Source of the DNA: Bog-950 sp046329515
GTDB taxonomy: Bacteria > Bacteroidota > Bacteroidia > Chitinophagales > LD1
Length of the DNA: 64,000 nucleotides
Direction: 5' to 3'
Assembly (NCBI GenBank): GCA_046329515.1
Contig: JAXLUM010000004.1
Coordinates: 124,001 to 188,000, forward strand
Numbering within the stretch: position 1 is the first letter of the stretch; each line of letters begins with the position of its first letter. The notes below the pieces were generated by a model. That model saw only the letters and a program-made list of their open reading frames with translations, ran no database searches and was not told the DNA's origin. Of this stretch, positions 26,303 through 35,845 are shown in pieces. Both the position numbers and the translations under genes were made by a program.

Positions 26303-27475
26303 ATGAATGAAGTGTATATCGTAAGTATGGCCCGCACGCCTATTGGCAGCCTTAGTGGTTCTTTAACCCCGCTAACAGCAGTTAACCTGGGTGCACAGGC
26401 TATAAAAAAGGCCATTGAACGTGCCGGCATTACCGGTAATGACGTGGAGGAAGTAATAATGGGCAACGTTATACAGGCTAACACCGGCCAGGCCCCGGCC
26501 CGCCAGGCGGCTATTGCTGCAGGGGTGCATGTAAATGCAACGGTTACTACAGTTAATAAGGTTTGTGCATCGGGCATGAAAGCCATTATTTATGGTGCAC
26601 AGAGCATACTTTTAGGGGATAAGCATGTGGTGGTTTGCGGCGGTATGGAAAGCATGACTAATGCCCCTTACATGATGGCCGGCGCAAGAAACGGTTACCG
26701 TTATGGCAATGGTGAAGTTTTTGATGCGATTGTGCGCGATGCCCTGCAGGACCCTTACAGCAAAGAGATGATGGGAAGTAGCGGCGACCGTTGTGCTAAA
26801 AAATTCAACTTTAGTCGCGAGGACCAGGATGCTTATGCGTTGGAGTCGTATAAGCGCGCTGCCGAGGCTTATAAGAACGGCTGGTTCAGCGATGAGTTGT
26901 TTGATGTAGAATTACCCGGCAAAGAGCCAGTGTTTGTAAAAGAAGATGAAGAGTATAAAAAGCTGCGTCCAGAAAAGGTGGCTTCCCTGAAGCCGGCTTT
27001 CGGTAAGGAAGGAACGGTAACAGCCGTTAATGCTTCAAAGATTAATGATGGCGCTGCTGCAGTGGTTTTAATGAGCGGCGAAATGGTGAAAAAACTGGGC
27101 GTTAAACCTATTGCCAAAATTGTTGGCTACGGCGATGCAGAACAGGCACCTGATGATTTTACTACCTCACCTTCTTTAGCTATGCCTAAGGCAATTGCCA
27201 AGGCAGGCTTACAGCAAAAGGATATTGATTACTACGAAATAAACGAGGCTTTCAGTAACGTGGCAATGGCCAATATGAAGCTTTTGAGCATTGACCACAG
27301 CAGGCTAAATGTTTTTGGCGGGGCGGTAGCTTTAGGCCATCCTGTAGGTGCCAGCGGCGCACGTATTATTTGTACCCTTATTTCAGTTTTAAAAAATAAG
27401 GGTGGTAAATACGGCTGTGCAGGTATTTGTAACGGTGGTGGCGGCGCCAGCGCTGTGGTTATAGAAAAACTGTAA
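26303..27475 (+). CDS. Acetyl-CoA C-acyltransferase (thiolase)
   Basis: A 390-residue type II thiolase. The nucleophilic Cys88 lies in VNKVCASGMKA; the second active-site cysteine and glycines lie in CAGICNGGGGASAVVIE at the C-terminus; NEAFSNV and GGAVALGHPVGASGARI supply the other catalytic Asn and His. It condenses two acetyl-CoA to acetoacetyl-CoA or cleaves 3-ketoacyl-CoA in beta-oxidation. Sequence alone does not fix the direction. The absence of neighbouring fatty-acid genes favours an AtoB-type acetyltransferase, but weakly. Single gene with its own promoter and terminator. Confidence 0.96.
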   Translation: MNEVYIVSMARTPIGSLSGSLTPLTAVNLGAQAIKKAIERAGITGNDVEEVIMGNVIQANTGQAPARQAAIAAGVHVNATVTTVNKVCASGMKAIIYGAQSILLGDKHVVVCGGMESMTNAPYMMAGARNGYRYGNGEVFDAIVRDALQDPYSKEMMGSSGDRCAKKFNFSREDQDAYALESYKRAAEAYKNGWFSDELFDVELPGKEPVFVKEDEEYKKLRPEKVASLKPAFGKEGTVTAVNASKINDGAAAVVLMSGEMVKKLGVKPIAKIVGYGDAEQAPDDFTTSPSLAMPKAIAKAGLQQKDIDYYEINEAFSNVAMANMKLLSIDHSRLNVFGGAVALGHPVGASGARIICTLISVLKNKGGKYGCAGICNGGGGASAVVIEKL

Positions 27476-27496
27476 TTACATCTCTAAATTATAAGC

Positions 27497-27525
27497 AAAA
27501 AGCCACCCTAAAAGGTGGCTTTTTT
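27497..27525 (+). terminator. Intrinsic terminator after thiolase
   Basis: AAAAAGCCACC (27497-27507) pairs with GGTGGCTTTTT (27514-27524), followed by T. Confidence 0.92.
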
Positions 27526-27620
27526 GTTAAGCGCATCAGTTGAGCGTCAAATTTGCGCCGGCGGCTTTTGAGAATAGCAAATTTCGTTTAGGTTTGTTTG
27601 ATTCAAACCCTAATACCGAA

Positions 27621-30251
27621 ATGAAGTTTAGAACTCTACTTATGCTGGTTTTAACCGGCTTTTCCCTATCGCTTTATTCGCAGGATGCAAAATTGGTTGG
27701 AACGGTTACCGAAGAAAGCGGTACCGGGCTTATATCAGCCAACGTTGTAATTGACCCCGGCAAAGGCTGGGCTGCTGTAACCGATTTTGACGGCAACTAT
27801 GAAATTAAACTGCCGGCGGGCACCTACGAAGTGGCCTATCGCTATGTAGGTAAAGAAGAAAAGAAAGTTACTGTTACTCTGGCAGCAGGCCAAACTGTAA
27901 AACAAGATGTGGTATTAACGGAAAAGCAGCAGATACTTGATGTAGCGGTGGTAACCGGCACTAAGTACGCAAAGCCGCTTGGCGAACAAACCGTTTCAGT
28001 GGATGTGGTAAAAGGCACCTCGCTTACCAGCGGTGGTATAGTAAGCCTTGACCAGGGCATGACCCGTATACCGGGCGTTACAATTGCTGACGGACAGGTA
28101 AACATACGTGGCGGTGCCGGCTGGAGTTACGGTGCCGGCTCGCGGGTATCGGTTTTAATTGATGACCTGCCTTTATTAACTGCGGATGCTGCGGATGCTA
28201 AATGGAGTATTGTGCCAATGGAAAACGTAGACCAGATTGAGGTAATTAAAGGCGCTTCATCTGCCCTTTATGGTTCATCTGCCCTTAACGGTATTGTAAA
28301 CGTAAGAACGGCTTACCCTACTAACGAACCTTATGCAAAGGTAACTGTATATGCAGGCGTTTACGGCCCGCCAACAAAAACACCGGGTATGAAGTGGTGG
28401 GGCACCAACTCACCTTTAGCGGGTGGTGTAAACTTTGCCTGGCGCCAAAAGTTTGGTCAGAACGACCTAGTAGTGGGTGGGGCATTTGACGGCACTAACG
28501 GTTATTTGGATTCTTCAGACGGGCATGCCATACGGGGTACTGTAAAATACCGCTACCGCGTTAAGAAAGTGCCCGGTTTAAACTTTGGCGTAAATTTGAG
28601 CGCTTATCATAGTTGGGGTAAAACCTTCTTTTTCTGGAATGGTTTAGATACCCTTGGTTACAAGCCATTCGCTAACACAATAACGCAGTATAAAACTTAC
28701 CGTGTAACGGTTGACCCTTTTATTGACTATTACGATAGCAAAGAGAACCACATTAAGTTTTTAGGCCGCTTTTTCAACGCTACCAATACTAACAATACCG
28801 GGCAGGGTTCAGTATCTAACCGTTATTATACGGAGCTGCAATATCTGAAGAAGTATAACTTCAAGAAGTTTGATTTTAACTTTGTAACCGGTGTGGTAAA
28901 CGTATTTGACGATGTTAACCCTCCTAAGAGCGCTTCAGGTAGCTTGTTTGGTAAAAACTCTTCTTACAACTTTTCAGTCTATGCTCAAACCGACTTTAAA
29001 TTCTTTGGCCGTTTGAACGTGTCGTTAGGCGCCCGTTGGGAGTATTTCCAGATGAAGCACTACGAAAAAGATTCAACTGCTTCCATCAACGGTACCGATA
29101 CTACTTACAGCTACAACCAAAAGCTGATATCTACACAGAATTCTCTTAAAGAGTTAACCTATCCATTGTTCCGTATAGGCTTAAACTACCAAGCTGCAAA
29201 AGCAACATATATCCGCGCCTCTTTTGGCCAGGGTTTCCGTTACCCTACTATTGCTGAGCGATACATAACTACCCGTGTTGGTCCGCTTACAATCGGCTCT
29301 AACCCTAACCTGAAACCGGAGAAAGGTTACAGCGCTGAGGTAGGAGTTAAGCAGGGTTTTGCTATGGGTAAAGGTTGGATGGGCTTTGCTGATGCGGCCT
29401 TTTTCTGGAACCAGTATGATAACATGATGGAGTTCACCTTCGGCCAGTTTGGTGATACGTTGGAGTGGGACAAGCTGTATGGCGACTACAAAGGTGGATT
29501 GGGCTTTTCTTCGCAAAACGTAGGTAAAACCAGAATTTTAGGAACTGAATTTACTATTGGCGGCCAGGGCGATATTGGTCCTGTGCAGTTACAGTTCCTG
29601 GTGGGTTACACTTTTATAGACCCCCGCTCATTAAACTGGAACAACGAGATACGCATGTATAACTACCAGGGTGTGCAGTTGCAACCAACTACCAACCTTG
29701 ATGTTTATCCTATGTTTCCGGGATACGAGGTTAAGAACCAGCCTATCTACAACGAGGCAAACAAAACACCTGCGGACAGCGGTATAATTACTTATGCAAT
29801 GACTTCGTCATCAAAGAGCAATGTGTTGAAATATCGTAACCGCCACACCTTTAAAGCAGATGTTACTTTAACATGGAAGGGACTTGAGTGGAATACAAAC
29901 CTGCAGTACAACAGCTATATGGAGAATATTGACTATGCCTTCATCGGTACGTTCTTCAAAACCTTAGGTACAACCGCTTTTGGCGGCCTTGAGCAATACA
30001 GAAAAGCCAAAGAAGCAACACCAATAGGCAAAGGCCGCGGTGATATTGTATGGAATATGCACCTTGCTTATAACTTTAAAGCCGGCGTTCGTGTTGCCTT
30101 TATTGTAAGAAACCTGTTGAACTGGGAATACACCCCGCGCCCTGCTTACTTTGAAGCTCCGCGTAACTATATGATTCAACTTAGCTATGTAATGCCGCAG
30201 TTAGGCAAAAAGCAAGGTAAAGATTACAGTAACATGTTGATGGGTCAATAA
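27621..30251 (+). CDS. TonB-dependent outer-membrane receptor
   Basis: An 876-residue receptor. The signal peptide (MKFRTLLMLVLTGFSLSLYS) is followed by a carboxypeptidase-D regulatory-like domain (KLVGTVTEESGTGLISANVV, about 25-110). The plug follows (LDQGMTRIPGVTIADGQVNIRG; VEVIKGASSALYGSSALNGIVN-like segment at about 205-230), then a beta-barrel of about 600 residues with ATYIRASFGQGFRYPTIAE and NPNLKPEKGYSAEVGVKQGF. It lacks a SusD partner nearby, so it may import an iron chelate, vitamin or other ligand rather than glycan; the ligand cannot be told. The ATG at 27621 is chosen for the signal peptide. Confidence 0.95.
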   Translation: MKFRTLLMLVLTGFSLSLYSQDAKLVGTVTEESGTGLISANVVIDPGKGWAAVTDFDGNYEIKLPAGTYEVAYRYVGKEEKKVTVTLAAGQTVKQDVVLTEKQQILDVAVVTGTKYAKPLGEQTVSVDVVKGTSLTSGGIVSLDQGMTRIPGVTIADGQVNIRGGAGWSYGAGSRVSVLIDDLPLLTADAADAKWSIVPMENVDQIEVIKGASSALYGSSALNGIVNVRTAYPTNEPYAKVTVYAGVYGPPTKTPGMKWWGTNSPLAGGVNFAWRQKFGQNDLVVGGAFDGTNGYLDSSDGHAIRGTVKYRYRVKKVPGLNFGVNLSAYHSWGKTFFFWNGLDTLGYKPFANTITQYKTYRVTVDPFIDYYDSKENHIKFLGRFFNATNTNNTGQGSVSNRYYTELQYLKKYNFKKFDFNFVTGVVNVFDDVNPPKSASGSLFGKNSSYNFSVYAQTDFKFFGRLNVSLGARWEYFQMKHYEKDSTASINGTDTTYSYNQKLISTQNSLKELTYPLFRIGLNYQAAKATYIRASFGQGFRYPTIAERYITTRVGPLTIGSNPNLKPEKGYSAEVGVKQGFAMGKGWMGFADAAFFWNQYDNMMEFTFGQFGDTLEWDKLYGDYKGGLGFSSQNVGKTRILGTEFTIGGQGDIGPVQLQFLVGYTFIDPRSLNWNNEIRMYNYQGVQLQPTTNLDVYPMFPGYEVKNQPIYNEANKTPADSGIITYAMTSSSKSNVLKYRNRHTFKADVTLTWKGLEWNTNLQYNSYMENIDYAFIGTFFKTLGTTAFGGLEQYRKAKEATPIGKGRGDIVWNMHLAYNFKAGVRVAFIVRNLLNWEYTPRPAYFEAPRNYMIQLSYVMPQLGKKQGKDYSNMLMGQ

Positions 30252-30272
30252 ACCTAATAGCAGAAAGAATTA

Positions 30273-30303
30273 AACAAAAGGGGCTTGCGCCCCTTTTGTT
30301 TTT
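30273..30303 (+). terminator. Intrinsic terminator after TonB receptor
   Basis: AACAAAAGGGGC-TTGC-GCCCCTTTTGTT with additional T residues after it. Confidence 0.9.
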
Positions 30304-30408
30304 TAAGCTGTTCCCTACGTAGCGTACTTTTAATAAAACAAACTTGTCTCTTAAAGAAAATACTGAGGCATGTAACGTAGGTAGAAGATGAAGCAGTTGA
30401 AGGAGGGC

Positions 30409-30972
30409 TTACTCAAGCCTGCCGGCCTTGTAAAAGTATTTGCGGTAGTAGGCCTCGTCTAAATCGCTGATGGTAACCCCTACTACGTTGCTGGCATGTG
30501 CAAACTTGTTATGCTGCAGGTATATACCCACATGCGAAATATGTTTCTTATGTATTTTGAAGAATACAAAGTCACCTTCAGCCAACACTTCCTTTTTCCC
30601 CAGAGGTTTGCATTCAGGAAATATAAGGTATGAAGCGCGGGGTATTTTTTTGTGATACACCTTTTCGTAAACCATCCCTACAAAACCGCTGCAGTCAATG
30701 CCTTTTTCGCTTTGGCCACCGTAGCGGTAGCAGGTGCGGTACCAGCGGAATACTTCATAATAAAGCTCCGGATTATCAACTTTAGTTAAGTCTATGGTAA
30801 ACTTCCTGAAGAAGGAGTCCACTTTTACCGAATCCAGATCGGAAGGAAATGGCTTTCGTGCGGCAACTTCGTTTACAAACGCCGTTGAATCCTGTGCTGC
30901 TACTTCCGGATTAAAAAGGAAGCACACAGGCAAAATAGCTAGTAGTTTTATTATGCAATTCTTCAACAGCAC
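30409..30972 (-). CDS. NlpC/P60 family cysteine peptidase
   Basis: A 187-residue exported protein. A hydrophobic signal (IIKLLAILPVCFLFNPEVAAQ) is followed by a single NlpC/P60 domain with the catalytic Cys94 in GIDCSGFVG, the His in KHISHVGIYL and the third polar residue in KFAHASNVVG. Such enzymes cut the D-Glu to DAP bond of peptidoglycan stem peptides in the periplasm. It lies 8 bp behind the amino-acid permease gene, so is probably co-transcribed; a joint role in recycling wall-derived amino acids is only a guess. Confidence 0.92.
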   Translation of the reverse strand: MLLKNCIIKLLAILPVCFLFNPEVAAQDSTAFVNEVAARKPFPSDLDSVKVDSFFRKFTIDLTKVDNPELYYEVFRWYRTCYRYGGQSEKGIDCSGFVGMVYEKVYHKKIPRASYLIFPECKPLGKKEVLAEGDFVFFKIHKKHISHVGIYLQHNKFAHASNVVGVTISDLDEAYYRKYFYKAGRLE

Positions 30973-30980
30973 TAATTTTA

Positions 30981-32714
30981 TTAAACCCCTTGTTTAGCCA
31001 ATTTGCTTTTGCGGTAACCGTAAGCAAAGTAAATTACGAAGCCCACCGCCAGCCATGCTAAAAACCTCCACCAGTTAGATGCACCGGATTCGCATAGCAG
31101 ATAAGCGCAGCTTAACAGGCCTAAAACCGGTATAAGTGAAAGGTTTTTCCAAACCGATAATATTGTTAACCCAACAAACAACAAGGCAAAAGCAGCAAAA
31201 ACGGTTTTATGTAAAATGGTGTCCAGGTTTTCATCCCAGGAATCGGTCCAATTGATATGGAAGTAGTTGGTTAAACCTTCATGATTAAAAAAGTAAACAG
31301 CCAATGCTGCACCAATCAGCAGGAACGGCATTACGTATTTAGCATTGAGGTAAGGCGTTTTAAAGCGGCCTTCCGGCGGATTAGGGAACAGGCTTAAGCG
31401 TAATACTCCACCGCATACCAATACAAAGGCAAACAAGGTGCCTACGGAGGTCAGGCGAATAACAAAATCAAGGTTTAAGAAAAGAGCCGGAATACCTACT
31501 ACAAGGCCTGTTACAATTGTAGCAAACGAAGGTGTTTTATACTTTGGGTGGATGTTTGAAAATACTTTAGGTAAAAGACCATCGCGGCTCATGCTCATCC
31601 AAATACGGGGCTGACCTAATTGAAACACGAGCAACACACTTGCAGTTGCTATAACAGCGCTAATGGCTACTATGCCCGAAATCCAGTTAAGGTTTACTAA
31701 TTTGAAAACGTAAGCCAACGGATCGCCAACATTAAGGGTGTTATACTTAACCATGCCGGTTAACACAAGGGCTACCAGCACATAAATAACAGTGCAGATA
31801 ATTAGGGAATAGATCATGCCGCGCGGCAAATCGCGCTGCGGGTTCTTACATTCTTCGGCAGTGGTAGAAATGGCATCAAAACCTATGTAGGCAAAAAACA
31901 CCCCGGCGGTGCCTTTCAAAACACCCGCAATTCCGTTAGGAAGAAAAGGGCTCCAGTTTTCAGGTTTCACATAAAAGGAACCTAACACTATTACCAGGAA
32001 GATAACCAAAAGCTTAAGGGCCACCATCAGGTTAGCTGAAGTTTTGGATTCCTGAATGCCTACAAAAGTGATATAGGTGATAATGCCTACAATGATAAAG
32101 GCGGGAATATCGCAGATGAAATGTACGCCAAAAAGTTGCGGAGCCGTTTGCCAGGCCAGGTACTTGGCCTGAAGACCGGCAGTCATATTGGTTAGCAATT
32201 CTCCTTTCTGCAAGGCTGCTGTAACCTCGTTATACCCGGCCTGCGCACTCCAGTAATCCATAGTTAAATACTCAGGTATATGAAGGCCGAAACCATCAAC
32301 AAGCGTGGTAAAATAGTCGCTCCAGGATATAGCCACCGCAATGTTACCGATGGCATATTCCATCAACAAATCCCAACCGATAATCCAGGCGATGATTTCG
32401 CCAAAGGCTACATAAGAATAAGTGTAAGCGCTGCCACTAACCGGCACAAGGCTGGCGAATTCCGCATAACAGAAAGCAGAAAAACCACAGGCTATTGCCA
32501 CAAAAATGAACAGGAGGATAATGCCAGGGCCACCATCGTAACTAACCTGCCCTATGGAAGAAAATATGCCGGCCCCAACAATAGCAGCTATACCAAAAGC
32601 GGTAAGGTCGCGAACGCCTAACGATTTCTTAAGCACGTGAGCCTCGCCATCGCCATAACCACCGGCAGCATCCTGTAGCACGCGGCCGATATCTTTCTTT
32701 CTAAAAATGTTCAT
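30981..32714 (-). CDS. APC-superfamily amino acid permease
   Basis: A 577-residue inner-membrane transporter. It begins with a cytoplasmic stretch ending in LKKSLGVRDLTAFGIAAIVGAGIF, the first-helix signature of APC amino-acid permeases, with GAGIF as the substrate backbone-binding motif. About 12-14 hydrophobic segments follow, including GVFFAYIGFDAISTTAEECKNPQRDLPRG (helix 6 region) typical of the CAT-like group. A long periplasmic-type loop lies at about residues 150-195. It is likely a cationic or general amino-acid uptake carrier; the substrate is not determinable. Leads an operon with the NlpC/P60 gene. Confidence 0.93.
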   Translation of the reverse strand: MNIFRKKDIGRVLQDAAGGYGDGEAHVLKKSLGVRDLTAFGIAAIVGAGIFSSIGQVSYDGGPGIILLFIFVAIACGFSAFCYAEFASLVPVSGSAYTYSYVAFGEIIAWIIGWDLLMEYAIGNIAVAISWSDYFTTLVDGFGLHIPEYLTMDYWSAQAGYNEVTAALQKGELLTNMTAGLQAKYLAWQTAPQLFGVHFICDIPAFIIVGIITYITFVGIQESKTSANLMVALKLLVIFLVIVLGSFYVKPENWSPFLPNGIAGVLKGTAGVFFAYIGFDAISTTAEECKNPQRDLPRGMIYSLIICTVIYVLVALVLTGMVKYNTLNVGDPLAYVFKLVNLNWISGIVAISAVIATASVLLVFQLGQPRIWMSMSRDGLLPKVFSNIHPKYKTPSFATIVTGLVVGIPALFLNLDFVIRLTSVGTLFAFVLVCGGVLRLSLFPNPPEGRFKTPYLNAKYVMPFLLIGAALAVYFFNHEGLTNYFHINWTDSWDENLDTILHKTVFAAFALLFVGLTILSVWKNLSLIPVLGLLSCAYLLCESGASNWWRFLAWLAVGFVIYFAYGYRKSKLAKQGV

Positions 32715-32795
32715 AGCGCTTTTAGTTAGCGGCTAAAGATAGATTTTTAAGTGAAAGTGACCTTGGGGTTTTCCACCGCCTTAATTGTTACGCAC

Positions 32796-32820
32796 AATAA
32801 CACGGCACCCCGTTGTTATT
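32796..32820. promoter_or_regulatory. Inverted repeat upstream of deoxynucleoside kinase
   Basis: AATAACACGG (32796-32805) faces CCGTTGTTATT (32810-32820), one unpaired base apart from perfect. It lies 27 bp before the proposed GTG start. Possible operator. Confidence 0.3.
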
Positions 32821-32847
32821 GGAGGTAAAATACATAAACTCGCAACT

Positions 32848-33486
32848 GTGAAATACAATTTCATAACCATAGAGGGTTGCATAGGGGCGGGTAAAACCAC
32901 CCTTTCTAAACAAATAGCTGCAGATTTTAATGGGAAGTTAATACTGGAGCAGTTTGAGGATAATCCTTTTTTGCCGGGCTTCTACCAGGATCCTGAAAGG
33001 CATGCATTCCCTGTGGAGTTGTTTTTTATGGCAGAACGTTTTCAGCACTTAAAGAAGTTGTTGAGCGAAGCGGATATGTTCACCTCTTTTACCGTTTCGG
33101 ATTTCCTTTTTCAAAAGAGCCTGATTTTTGCGCAGCAAAATTTGAAAGAGGATGAAGCGAAGCTGTACCGCATGTTGTTTGATATAATAAACCCCAGCCT
33201 GCCTAAGCCAGATATAGTATTGTATTTGTATGCGCCGGTAGAGAAGTTGTTGGATAATATTAAAAAGCGCGGACGCGATTATGAGCAGAACATACAGGGA
33301 GATTACCTGGATAAGATACAGAACGCTTATATAGAGTATTTTAAACTGCAACAAAATACGCGTATTGTAATGTTGAACACTACCGATTTAAATTGGGTGG
33401 AGAGCAAAGCCGATTATGAGTATGCAGTAAACCTGTTGAATGAGGATTTTGATATGGGCCTTAATTATGTGCAGCCGCAGGTTTAA
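32848..33486 (+). CDS. Deoxynucleoside kinase
   Basis: A 212-residue dNK-family kinase. The P-loop is GCIGAGKTT near the N-terminus, the substrate region has LEQFEDNPFLPGFYQDP, and the lid region has KKRGRDYEQNI. These enzymes phosphorylate deoxyadenosine or deoxyguanosine and related nucleosides in salvage. I prefer the GTG at 32848 (KYNFITIEG...), because relatives begin at this point; an upstream ATG at 32785 would add 21 residues unlike the family and would overlap the inverted repeat. The TPR gene follows 36 bp later on the same strand. Confidence 0.92.
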   Translation: MKYNFITIEGCIGAGKTTLSKQIAADFNGKLILEQFEDNPFLPGFYQDPERHAFPVELFFMAERFQHLKKLLSEADMFTSFTVSDFLFQKSLIFAQQNLKEDEAKLYRMLFDIINPSLPKPDIVLYLYAPVEKLLDNIKKRGRDYEQNIQGDYLDKIQNAYIEYFKLQQNTRIVMLNTTDLNWVESKADYEYAVNLLNEDFDMGLNYVQPQV

Positions 33487-33522
33487 TACTTTGCGCTTTA
33501 TTTTTTCGTTTAATGCTTGTTG

Positions 33523-34410
33523 ATGAGATTAGCAGTTTTAGTTTGCTTATGGGTTATTGGTTTAAGTGCTGCTGCGCAGGATACTGTTTCGGCGTATAAG
33601 GCCAAGGTGTTTTACGACAAAGGCATGGTATTGGCCCGTGAAGGTAATCTGGGTGGTGCTGTGCAGCTATTGCATACGTCTATTTCGTTTAAACCCGATG
33701 AACCTGTTGTATGGTTTAACCTTGGTATAGCTGAACTAATGCAGAAGCATTACCTAAAGGCAATTGGTGCGCTTGATACGGCAATAGCATTATACCCACC
33801 TTATAAGCAGGCGTGGCTTAACCGAGGCACAGCGCGTAAAGCGCTTACCGATTACCGTGGCGCTATTGATGATTATACAAAAGCTATAATGTTGGACAGT
33901 GTTTACCCTGAAGCTTTTTATAACAGAGGATTAGTGTACGAAAAGCTTTTACTACGCGATACTGCCTGCCTGAATTTTGCGCGGGCGCTGCAGTTGCAAA
34001 TGAATGAGGCCAAAAAGAAAGTAGACCGTTGTAAAGATACAGCAGATGCGCACCATGAAGTTCATGCTATACTTTACCTGAACAAGCAGAGTACGGATGC
34101 TAAATATGGCTTTACGGAGAAGAACCCTGTTAAGGTGGGTTTAGGACCTGTTAGCGGCCCCGGCAACGAGAATGATTACTTTGAATTGTTGCGCGATGCG
34201 CAAGGCGAGCCCGTAAAATATGAGCGCCTTGGCAGTTGTTGCGAATACAAAAGCCCTAATGGTTTTATGGGTTATGCCATGCTTGACCGTTACCAGCTAA
34301 CTTACCACGATGCTGAAGGTAAGGAGCAGAAAACGGTAGTGTATATCAGCTTTTACGATTACGAGGAACCGCAGGTGTTAGCAGGGTTTAAAACGGTTAC
34401 CCAGCCGTAA
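33523..34410 (+). CDS. Exported tetratricopeptide-repeat protein
   Basis: A 295-residue protein with a signal peptide (MRLAVLVCLWVIGLSAAAQ). Three to four TPR motifs follow: AKVFYDKGMVLAREGNLGGAV, PVVWFNLGIAELMQKHYLKAI, KQAWLNRGTARKALTDYRGAI and PEAFYNRGLVYEKLLLRDTA. The C-terminal 110 residues (KYGFTEKNPVKVGLGPVSGPG...YISFYDYEEPQ) form a separate, probably beta domain found with TPRs in Bacteroidota. Probably a periplasmic scaffold. Its TAA stop is immediately followed by the stop of the convergent protease gene. Confidence 0.82.
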   Translation: MRLAVLVCLWVIGLSAAAQDTVSAYKAKVFYDKGMVLAREGNLGGAVQLLHTSISFKPDEPVVWFNLGIAELMQKHYLKAIGALDTAIALYPPYKQAWLNRGTARKALTDYRGAIDDYTKAIMLDSVYPEAFYNRGLVYEKLLLRDTACLNFARALQLQMNEAKKKVDRCKDTADAHHEVHAILYLNKQSTDAKYGFTEKNPVKVGLGPVSGPGNENDYFELLRDAQGEPVKYERLGSCCEYKSPNGFMGYAMLDRYQLTYHDAEGKEQKTVVYISFYDYEEPQVLAGFKTVTQP

Positions 34411-35784
34411 TTATTTTACACGGATTAAACAGGTATAATTAGCTAAAACCTTAACCTGATCAGAAGTGTTAAGTGCACTTACTGAATTCTTGTTGTTTTT
34501 AAGATACTCCTTAGCCAGAATTCGCAAATAATCTGCTTTAACTGCGTAATTGACATTTTGAGGTAAAGTGCCCTGAAATTTTGCAACATAAAAAGGATTA
34601 AGGGTGCTGGTGGTAAGGCCAATTACATCTCCTTTAGCATTAAACAGCGGGCCGCCGCTATTGCCCGGTTGAATGGGACAAGAAACCTGCATAAGGGTAA
34701 CGTCATCTTCCTTACCGGTTAAGGAATTTATTTCGCCGCTGCTATACTTATAGCCCGTACCCATTAACTCCGGCTGCGGGTAGCCAATAGTGTAAATTTT
34801 TTCACCAACTGTATATTCGTCACTTATTGTAAATGGAACTGCTGATAACGGCTGAAATGAAGGGTCATCTATCTTCACCAGGGCAATGTCGTTTGTTTTA
34901 TCAACGTTTAGCACTTTACCATTGTATTTCACATAACCTGTATCGCTGGGGAAGGTAAGCTCAATTTTATCAGCATCTTCAATAACATGGTAGTTAGTAG
35001 CTACAATACCATCGTTACCAATCAAAAAGCCGGTTCCTGATTTTGCTTTGCTCTCGCCCCACTCTTCGTTGTTCCCTTCTTCTTCCTCCGCCACCTTATC
35101 GCCAATTACTTCAACCTTTTCCTTTTTGTTTTCTTTAATAGGGCCGGCTTCCTGAAGCTTTTTCAGAATTTTATCACTATCCTCAATTATTTTGGCTTTT
35201 GCATTTTCAAATGCCAGCATTACCGCTTTTACATGGGCTGCCTTCGCCATATTTTTAAAGTTGTATTGGCCCATACCACTGTAAGCTTTGGCTTTACCGG
35301 TTACGGTGTAATTGGCTACTAATTTTTTGTTAGCATCAAAAACCTGCACAGTCATATCAATTTCGGAACCTGTAACATACATTGGGGCACCAAACAGGTG
35401 CGGTATGTATAAAAGCCAAACTGTGGTAAGGTAGGCCGGGAAATTTTTGTTTTTAATTGTATTGAGCTTATAGGTTATATAACCCATGTTTTGTGAGCCC
35501 TTGTTAAAATTGTGTTTCGCATAATATTCAAACGCTTTTTTGCCCTCGTTCCGCAAATCTATGGCAGCCGTTTTTTGGTAGGTATATACAATATCCTTTT
35601 GGTAAACTTCATCTAACTTTTCATTGTCGAAAACAGGCTTAAGAGAAAAAGCCGCCTGTGAACTGCTGATGTTATGTTTTTTTGTAAAGGTGAGCTTTTC
35701 GTATTTTAAACTACGGCACGAAGTGCTTATAAATGCCGCAAATAGAATTAAGCCTGCCAAACGCAGGAGTTGATGTGTTTTCAT
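34411..35784 (-). CDS. Trypsin-like serine protease lipoprotein (S1C/DegP-type catalytic domain)
   Basis: A 457-residue lipoprotein with lipobox ISTSC (Cys23). Residues about 30-225 are an N-terminal domain of unknown type, followed by a charged linker (KKEKVEVIGDKVAEEEEGNN). The C-terminal domain is a DegP-like protease with complete triad: H266 (NYHVIE), D299 (NDIALVK) and S376 (GNSGGPL). No PDZ domain follows, unlike DegP/HtrA. It probably sits on the inner leaflet of the outer membrane and handles damaged envelope proteins. Single gene, end to end with the TPR gene. Confidence 0.9.
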   Translation of the reverse strand: MKTHQLLRLAGLILFAAFISTSCRSLKYEKLTFTKKHNISSSQAAFSLKPVFDNEKLDEVYQKDIVYTYQKTAAIDLRNEGKKAFEYYAKHNFNKGSQNMGYITYKLNTIKNKNFPAYLTTVWLLYIPHLFGAPMYVTGSEIDMTVQVFDANKKLVANYTVTGKAKAYSGMGQYNFKNMAKAAHVKAVMLAFENAKAKIIEDSDKILKKLQEAGPIKENKKEKVEVIGDKVAEEEEGNNEEWGESKAKSGTGFLIGNDGIVATNYHVIEDADKIELTFPSDTGYVKYNGKVLNVDKTNDIALVKIDDPSFQPLSAVPFTISDEYTVGEKIYTIGYPQPELMGTGYKYSSGEINSLTGKEDDVTLMQVSCPIQPGNSGGPLFNAKGDVIGLTTSTLNPFYVAKFQGTLPQNVNYAVKADYLRILAKEYLKNNKNSVSALNTSDQVKVLANYTCLIRVK

Positions 35785-35845
35785 AAGTAGGATTTGTTCA
35801 ATCGCAATTATCGTAAAATAATTCTATTTGTCAAGCTTCAGATAA

